Origin: Dehalococcoidia bacterium
Lineage (GTDB): Bacteria; Chloroflexota; Dehalococcoidia; UBA3495
Reading direction: 5' to 3'
NCBI GenBank assembly: GCA_028822675.1
Contig: JAPKDE010000071.1
Span: 1 to 10,798, forward strand
Length of the DNA stretch: 10,798 nt
The position numbers were made by a program, and so were the translations under genes. Each line of letters starts with the position of its first letter. Position 1 is the first letter of the stretch. The notes beneath the pieces were generated by a model. It worked only from the letters and a program-made list of their open reading frames with translations. It was not told the DNA's origin and ran no database searches. Below are positions 6,828-10,798 of the stretch, in pieces.

Positions 6828-7880
6828 ATGGAGTTTGGACTTTTTGTTGAATTTCCGGCAAATTCAACCACCACGCAGCCGCAAATATTCAAAGATTCCA
6901 TGGAGCTGATTGACGCAGCAGAGGAGTCTGGTTCAGAGGGGATCTGGCTGGCCGAGTACCACTTCAATCCGGGTAGGTCAGTCTTGTCGGCCCCGGTGAC
7001 AGTGGCCGCAGCCATTGCCGCGCGAACCAAGAGGGTAAAAATAGGGCTGGCGGTACACGTCCTGCCACTGCGAAACCCGGTGCAGATCGCCGAGGAAATC
7101 GCCACACTGGACCACCTGAGCGACGGCCGATTGGACTTTGGCATTGGCCGGGCCGCCTTTCCCAGGATCTACCAGGGCTACGGCCTCAACTACGCTGAGA
7201 GTCGAGAACGATTTGATGAGTGTCTTGAGATTATTCTTAAGGCCTGGACCATGGACAAGTTCTCCTTCCACGGAAAGTACTATCAGTTTGACGAAATCTC
7301 AGTGGTGCCACAGCCACTACAAAAACCCCACCCTCCCATCAGGATCGGGGCAACATCAACCGACACATTTGAACTGGTGGGCCGGATGGGTTATCCCATT
7401 TTCATCAACCCGTCCCGAGTAACCAACATGCTGGACCTGAAACCTCTGGTGGCCGAGTTCCATGAGGCTCGGAAGAAGGCCGGGCACACCGGGCCAGTGG
7501 ATGTTGGTCTCCGAGTGCCGGTATACGTGGCTGAGACCAAGGAAGAAGCCTACTCGGAGCCCAAAGAAAGTACTATGTTCCAGATGCAACGTCTAATCAA
7601 TGTCATCAAAGAATCCGTCGGCCAAGAGGGAATTCCAGCGAACGATGACCGAGCCCTCCAGGCACAGCGTTTGGAGGCCATGACTTATGAGGACGTGATG
7701 GACAACATGGTGATTCACGGGACACCCGAGTCAGTGGTGGAACGGCTGCAGGAACTTCAAGAAGAACTGGGTATCACCCAAGTAATCTACGAGGTCAACT
7801 TTGGCTGCAGTGTTCCGTTAGAGCACCAGATAAAGTCCGTCCGATTGTTGAACGAAAAAGTAGCGCCAAATATTAAATAG
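6828..7880 (+). CDS. LLM-class flavin-dependent oxidoreductase
   Basis: Bacterial-luciferase-like TIM-barrel enzyme, a family that uses reduced FMN or F420 to oxygenate or reduce small organic substrates. The 350 residues start with the beta-strand MEFGLFVEFP, then GIWLAEYHF (38-46; His45 matches the catalytic or flavin-side His of LuxA-type EHHF). The block LPLRNPVQIAEEIATLDHLS (79-98) and GRLDFGIGRA (100-109) is the conserved flavin-binding part, and PQPLQKPHPPI (161-171) is also characteristic. The substrate cannot be read from sequence. Start ATG 6828 is supported by GGGAG (6817-6821), 6 bases upstream. It heads a run with a cupin and an iron-type alcohol dehydrogenase (gaps of 53 and 71 bp), which suggests one pathway. 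Confidence 0.93.
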   Translation: MEFGLFVEFPANSTTTQPQIFKDSMELIDAAEESGSEGIWLAEYHFNPGRSVLSAPVTVAAAIAARTKRVKIGLAVHVLPLRNPVQIAEEIATLDHLSDGRLDFGIGRAAFPRIYQGYGLNYAESRERFDECLEIILKAWTMDKFSFHGKYYQFDEISVVPQPLQKPHPPIRIGATSTDTFELVGRMGYPIFINPSRVTNMLDLKPLVAEFHEARKKAGHTGPVDVGLRVPVYVAETKEEAYSEPKESTMFQMQRLINVIKESVGQEGIPANDDRALQAQRLEAMTYEDVMDNMVIHGTPESVVERLQELQEELGITQVIYEVNFGCSVPLEHQIKSVRLLNEKVAPNIK

Positions 7881-7923
7881 CTGAAAGCCACCCGCTGCCA
7901 GCATATAACGCCAGGACATAAAT

Positions 7924-7930
7924 GGAGAGG
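7924..7930 (+). promoter_or_regulatory. Ribosome binding site that fixes the cupin start
   Basis: GGAGAGG (7924-7930) lies 3 bases before the ATG at 7934 and overlaps the in-frame ATG at 7922. It can only serve the downstream ATG, so the protein starts MPKF rather than MERKMPKF. Confidence 0.7.
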
Positions 7931-7933
7931 AAA

Positions 7934-8302
7934 ATGCCTAAATTTGTACATATTTTCACCGGGCCGGAAGGCATATCTGTAATGGAAGAGCGAGAGTTCG
8001 AGATGACGGAATTCACCGACACCGAAGGGGCTTACGGCCTGGCCTCGCCGGTGGAGCAAACACCTGGGATATCATTCCGAATGGTCAAGGCCGGGTATTT
8101 CTTGGACTTCCACACCGCACCGCGCCGCCAGTACAGCATCTCGCTGACGGGTTCCGTGGAGCTGGGCCTGCCAGATGGCACCCTGAAGCAATACGGTCCA
8201 GGAACAGTGCTGCTGGCCGAAGACATGGAGGGCACCGGCCACTCCACACGGGTCATTGGCGATGAAGACCGGTTCACTATCATCATTCCCTTGTCGGATT
8301 AA
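7934..8302 (+). CDS. Small cupin-domain protein
   Basis: Single-domain cupin of 122 residues with unknown substrate. The barrel motifs are visible: motif 1 around FLDFHTAPRRQYSISLTGSVEL (starting near residue 56) and motif 2 around YGPGTVLLAED with GTGHSTRV (87-106). In classical cupins motif 1 gives two His and one Glu and motif 2 one His as metal ligands; here I see only His60 and His103 with Gln66, so the metal site is incomplete or unusual. Cupins beside oxidoreductases often act as small enzymes (dioxygenase, isomerase) or ligand sensors. Start chosen at 7934 because of the GGAGAGG just before it; starting at 7922 would add four residues. It lies 53 bp after the flavin oxidoreductase and 71 bp before the alcohol dehydrogenase, same strand. 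Confidence 0.85.
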   Translation: MPKFVHIFTGPEGISVMEEREFEMTEFTDTEGAYGLASPVEQTPGISFRMVKAGYFLDFHTAPRRQYSISLTGSVELGLPDGTLKQYGPGTVLLAEDMEGTGHSTRVIGDEDRFTIIIPLSD

Positions 8303-8338
8303 TTTTCAGGCTAAATTTCGAAAAACCTCTTGAAAATT
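8301..8338. repeat. 8-bp inverted repeat after the cupin gene
   Basis: AATTTTCA (8301-8308) pairs exactly with TGAAAATT (8331-8338), overlapping the cupin stop by two bases, with a 22-base loop; GG/CC beside the arms can add pairs with a small bulge. As RNA it is AU-rich and weak. It might moderate read-through to the dehydrogenase gene or be chance in an AT-rich spacer. Confidence 0.35.
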
Positions 8339-8373
8339 ACCACGATAAATCAATAGGCACCGGAGAGAAAAAC

Positions 8374-9579
8374 ATGACCCAGCGAAATTTGCTGCAAGGC
8401 GAGTTTGACCCTACTGTTCCCTCACGCATCGTCTTCGGCAACGGCAAAGTCGATTCATTGAAAGAAGAGGTCCGAAAGCTGGGCGGCAAACGGGTATTGG
8501 TGCTGTCCGGCAAAACCGTGGCGGAAAAAACCGACACGGTCCGCCGGGTTAACGACGCCCTGGGTGATATGTCGGCTGGTGTGTATTCAAACCTGCCCCA
8601 GCGTGCGCCCCTGTCCTCCGCGGTCGAGGCTGCCAACCTGGCCGTGGCCCAAGGTGTGGATACTCTGGTGGGCGTTGGCGGCAGCACCATTTCAGACGCG
8701 TCTCGGATGATTGCCGTCTTGATGTCTGAAGGGATCACCACGGAGGCACAGCTCCGGCGACTTGGTGAAGATCACGACATGATGTTGTCGCCCAACCTGG
8801 AAGGCAAGACTCTTCCGCTGCAGGTCGCCATCCCGACCACACTCTCTGCCGGTGAGTTCAACATGGGTGGCGGCAACGTGCTGGACGACCAGGCCGGTCA
8901 TAAGATACGTGTCCGCAGCCCCCGTCTGTACGCCGACCTGATAATGCTGGACGCGGTGATGACGGAGGGGACACCCGACTGGCTCTGGCTCTCCACGGGC
9001 GTCAAAGCCCTGGACCACTGCATCGAAAGACTCTACACCACCGGAAATCAGCCGGCGATTGACGCGCCGATCCTGGCCGCGGCCGAGATGATTTTCACCC
9101 ACCTGCCCAAGTCCAGGGAGTCGGATAACAACCCGGAATCCCGCCTGCAGTGCCTGGTAGCGGCGTGGATGTCTATGATGGGCGCGCCCAACTTTGCCAC
9201 CGGACTTAGCCATGCCATCGGTCATATCATTGGCGTGAATTATTCCGTGGGCCACGGCTACACGTCATGTGTCACCCAGCCTTACGTCATGGAGTTCAAC
9301 CGCCCGGTATCGGCCGCCAAGCAGGCGCTGCTGGCCCGGTCAGCAGGTCTGGACACCCGTGGCCTCAGTGACGAAGCCGCTGCTGAAGCCGCAGCGCGGG
9401 CGGTGGACGACTTTGTCTTGGGAATTGGCATGCCCCACAGGCTTCGAGAACTTGAGATACCAGAAGAAGACCTTCCCAAGATCGCCGAGTTGGTATTAAC
9501 CGATGGCGGCTGCCGCAACAATCCTATTCCCATCACTTCCGCTGAGCAGGTGCTGGAAGTGCTGCGGGCGGCTTTTTAG
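8374..9579 (+). CDS. Iron-containing alcohol dehydrogenase family protein
   Basis: Group III (iron-type) dehydrogenase, NAD(P)-dependent reduction or oxidation of an alcohol/carbonyl; the sub-family resembles maleylacetate reductases and related enzymes. The 401 residues have the N-terminal PSRIVFGNGKVDSL (16-29), the dinucleotide motif GVGGSTISDASR (100-111) and PTTLSAGEF (154-162). The metal-ligand region is TGVKALDHCIE (208-218), then SHAIGH (279-284) and VGHG (292-295). Aligned on FucO spacing (D196, H200, H263, H277), the three His are present (215, 280, 294; also 284), but the Asp position is Lys211. Metal use is therefore doubtful. Start ATG 8374 has GGAGAG (8362-8367) 6 bases upstream. 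It is third in the run with the flavin oxidoreductase and cupin, possibly reducing or oxidising their product. Confidence 0.9.
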   Translation: MTQRNLLQGEFDPTVPSRIVFGNGKVDSLKEEVRKLGGKRVLVLSGKTVAEKTDTVRRVNDALGDMSAGVYSNLPQRAPLSSAVEAANLAVAQGVDTLVGVGGSTISDASRMIAVLMSEGITTEAQLRRLGEDHDMMLSPNLEGKTLPLQVAIPTTLSAGEFNMGGGNVLDDQAGHKIRVRSPRLYADLIMLDAVMTEGTPDWLWLSTGVKALDHCIERLYTTGNQPAIDAPILAAAEMIFTHLPKSRESDNNPESRLQCLVAAWMSMMGAPNFATGLSHAIGHIIGVNYSVGHGYTSCVTQPYVMEFNRPVSAAKQALLARSAGLDTRGLSDEAAAEAAARAVDDFVLGIGMPHRLRELEIPEEDLPKIAELVLTDGGCRNNPIPITSAEQVLEVLRAAF

Positions 9580-9807
9580 CTGGCACCGTGGTTAGACCTG
9601 CTTCAGCGAATTGGGTCAAGTCTGAGCTGGTCCTTCGACAGGTCCAATAAATCGAGACTCTCGACCTTCGGTCGGAGCTCAAGATGAGCGGATTATGGTT
9701 TAGAAGTTACCTGCTATATCCGCTTATGGTGAGCCCATGGAACCACAGGTTGTTGGCAATCCAATTCCGCACCTGTAGACACGTTTGGGAACAAAGGACA
9801 ATCACCT
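9580..9807. other. Intergenic spacer with two hairpins
   Basis: A hairpin CGACC-TTC-GGTCG (9662-9674) is extended by CTC/GAG across a one-base bulge (9658-9677). A second inverted repeat pairs ATGAGCGGAT (9684-9693) with ATCCGCTTAT (9718-9727), one G-U pair. The wording CCTTCGACAGG...CAAGATGAGCGG (9632-9691) recalls a short interspersed sequence I have seen between genes of several environmental bacteria, here degenerate; that is a memory-based inference. No T-tract terminator is evident after the dehydrogenase gene. Confidence 0.4.
9793..9798 (+). promoter_or_regulatory. Ribosome binding site supporting a TTG start
   Basis: AAAGGA (9793-9798) is 9 bases before the TTG at 9808. No ATG or GTG lies nearby in frame, so this site is the main support for a TTG start of the TPR gene. 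Confidence 0.45.
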
Positions 9808-10392
9808 TTGGTAAATCAGAAATTCGAGACTGCCGCCCTATCTGAGATAGAGGCGCAGGCTAGAAAACTCCACTCAACGAAGCAGATCGCAGAGGCGGTT
9901 GGTCTGTTGCGTGGGGTTTTGGCCACTAGGTTGGCGGCGCAGGGCGAGAGGCATTTTCAGACCATTAATTGCCGCAGCGGTCTGGCCAGGTCCCTCCGCG
10001 CTATTCACGAATACGATGAGTGCTTTGTTCTCTATGCCGAGAACATCCGCATTCACACAGACAAACTTGGGCCAGAGCACCCGCAGACTCTGCGAAGCCT
10101 CAGCCGGTTGGCCAACACCTACTTCGCGGCCGGTTTATACGAGGCCGCCAGACCCATGTTTCTTGAGATACTGGTGCTGCGAGTAAAAGTCCTGGGCCGG
10201 GACCACCCAGACACCCTGCGCAGTCTAAGCAGCTTGGCCAACACCCTGTCAGAGTTGGAGAGGTATAGTGAGGCCGCAGTTCTACACCAAGAAATTATCG
10301 ACGACCGAGTGCGAGTACTAGGACTCGACCATCCACGTACCGAACTGAGCCGAGTGCGCTTGGAAACGGTGAAAAATTTAGCGTCTGACTGA
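9808..10392 (+). CDS. Tetratricopeptide repeat protein, kinesin-light-chain type
   Basis: Protein-interaction scaffold of 194 residues with no signal peptide or catalytic domain seen. The repeat mark LGxxHPxT occurs at 87-94, 129-136 and 171-178, exactly 42 residues apart, and a weaker version (QGERHFQT) at 45-52 gives a fourth unit. Between the marks are typical LANTL/LANTY helices, as in TPR_10/TPR_12 or kinesin light chain repeats. This type is often the C-terminal part of NB-ARC or CHAT-type proteins, but here it stands alone. The N-terminal 30 residues are helical and polar. Start TTG at 9808 is used because of AAAGGA 9 bases upstream. Its end overlaps the convergent membrane-protein gene by 15 bp. 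Partner and process are unknown. Confidence 0.85.
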   Translation: MVNQKFETAALSEIEAQARKLHSTKQIAEAVGLLRGVLATRLAAQGERHFQTINCRSGLARSLRAIHEYDECFVLYAENIRIHTDKLGPEHPQTLRSLSRLANTYFAAGLYEAARPMFLEILVLRVKVLGRDHPDTLRSLSSLANTLSELERYSEAAVLHQEIIDDRVRVLGLDHPRTELSRVRLETVKNLASD

Positions 10393-10776
10393 ATTTCTAA
10401 TCGCCTGATCTACTACTGACGCTATCGTGAAAGAAATTGCTATAAATGCGATTAATTGGATGAGAGTTTCGACTGATCGTTCGATCAATAGTTCTTTAGA
10501 TAGAGCGAATAACTCTGGAGCCAAAGTTATTAAGATAGGGATGACGATGAGTCCACGGAGATTGCTAACTAATTGGGGCTTGGCCCATTCTGATCCTCTA
10601 ATAGAGCCTGTAAATTGCCCGATTGTAATCAAACCAATTAATATTAATAAGAGGAATCCAATCCCGAATGTGAGCTTGATTGACCACAAGGCCGCAGAAA
10701 CAATCACCCATATAACGATGCGCCGCCGAATAATCAGAGAGGTCTTATTCCAAAATCTAACCATTAAATTTTTCAT
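10378..10776 (-). CDS. Small AT-rich multi-pass membrane protein, unknown function
   Basis: Not recognised. The 132 residues have a basic N-terminus and about four hydrophobic segments (roughly 19-34, 36-54, 74-92 and 104-123), with a charged loop near 56-72 and an arginine-rich C-terminus. This pattern is much more protein-like than the antisense frame. The gene is rich in A and T (about one third G+C in sampled lines), unlike the genes to its left, which suggests transfer or a distinct history. Start ATG 10776 or the second ATG at 10764; neither has a clear Shine-Dalgarno, and the upstream promoter would lie at or beyond the window edge. Convergent with the TPR gene. Confidence 0.65.
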   Translation of the reverse strand: MKNLMVRFWNKTSLIIRRRIVIWVIVSAALWSIKLTFGIGFLLLILIGLITIGQFTGSIRGSEWAKPQLVSNLRGLIVIPILITLAPELFALSKELLIERSVETLIQLIAFIAISFTIASVVDQAIRNSVRR

Positions 10777-10798
10777 TAATAATTATTCAGTCTGAATT

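Noticed and set aside
7922..7936. Cupin start at the ATG at 7922
   Set aside because: The ribosome binding site GGAGAGG overlaps this ATG and is placed for the ATG at 7934.
10474..10487. Palindrome TGATCG-TT-CGATCA
   Set aside because: Lies inside the membrane-protein coding sequence and is short enough to be chance.
10427..10795. 122-codon plus-strand frame opposite the membrane protein gene
   Set aside because: Its protein is patternless and basic, whereas the minus-strand frame has a coherent membrane-helix pattern; long antisense frames are expected here.

Overview
The window is bacterial chromosome of moderate-to-high GC in its genes, with a clearly AT-rich stretch at the right end (two 60-base lines between 10441 and 10680 are about one third G+C). 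Gene content is core housekeeping (dnaA, thiI) plus a squalene/phytoene-synthase-type prenyl transferase, a luciferase-like flavin oxidoreductase, a cupin, an iron-type alcohol dehydrogenase and a kinesin-light-chain-type TPR protein. A member of the Chloroflexota (Dehalococcoidia/SAR202-like) would fit, but this is an inference from gene mix and protein flavour; no marker in the window proves it.

Layout, left to right. Positions 1-847 hold no convincing gene, only small hairpins and weak promoter-like boxes. dnaA (848-2203, +) is intact; its translation start lies in the loop of a perfect 17-bp inverted repeat (816-832 / 898-914), which is the most striking non-coding signal here. Convergent to dnaA, on the minus strand, 2290-4259 carries the remains of two coding units: a PAP2-type membrane phosphatase with all three catalytic motifs but an N-terminal frameshift, followed downstream by a kinase-like protein with a hydrophobic C-terminal region, broken by one frameshift and one in-frame amber codon. 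They may be two genes or one former fusion. The neighbours are all intact, so decay (or local sequence error) is confined to this block.

From a divergent intergenic region (4260-4446) a plus-strand run starts. thiI (4447-5640) probably has an almost leaderless mRNA, and the squalene/phytoene synthase gene follows after 18 bp, probably co-transcribed. After a short gap with a 13-bp dyad and a -10-like box comes a second cassette: LLM flavin oxidoreductase (6828-7880), small cupin (7934-8302) and iron-type alcohol dehydrogenase with a Lys at the position of the usual metal-binding Asp (8374-9579). The last two genes have clear ribosome binding sites and short gaps, and the set looks like a small uncharacterised oxidative/reductive pathway.

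The 9580-9807 spacer contains two hairpins, possibly a degenerate interspersed repeat. It is followed by a small TPR protein with four 42-residue repeats (9808-10392, TTG start). Tail to tail with it, and overlapping by 15 bp, is an AT-rich gene for a small multi-pass membrane protein (10378-10776, -).
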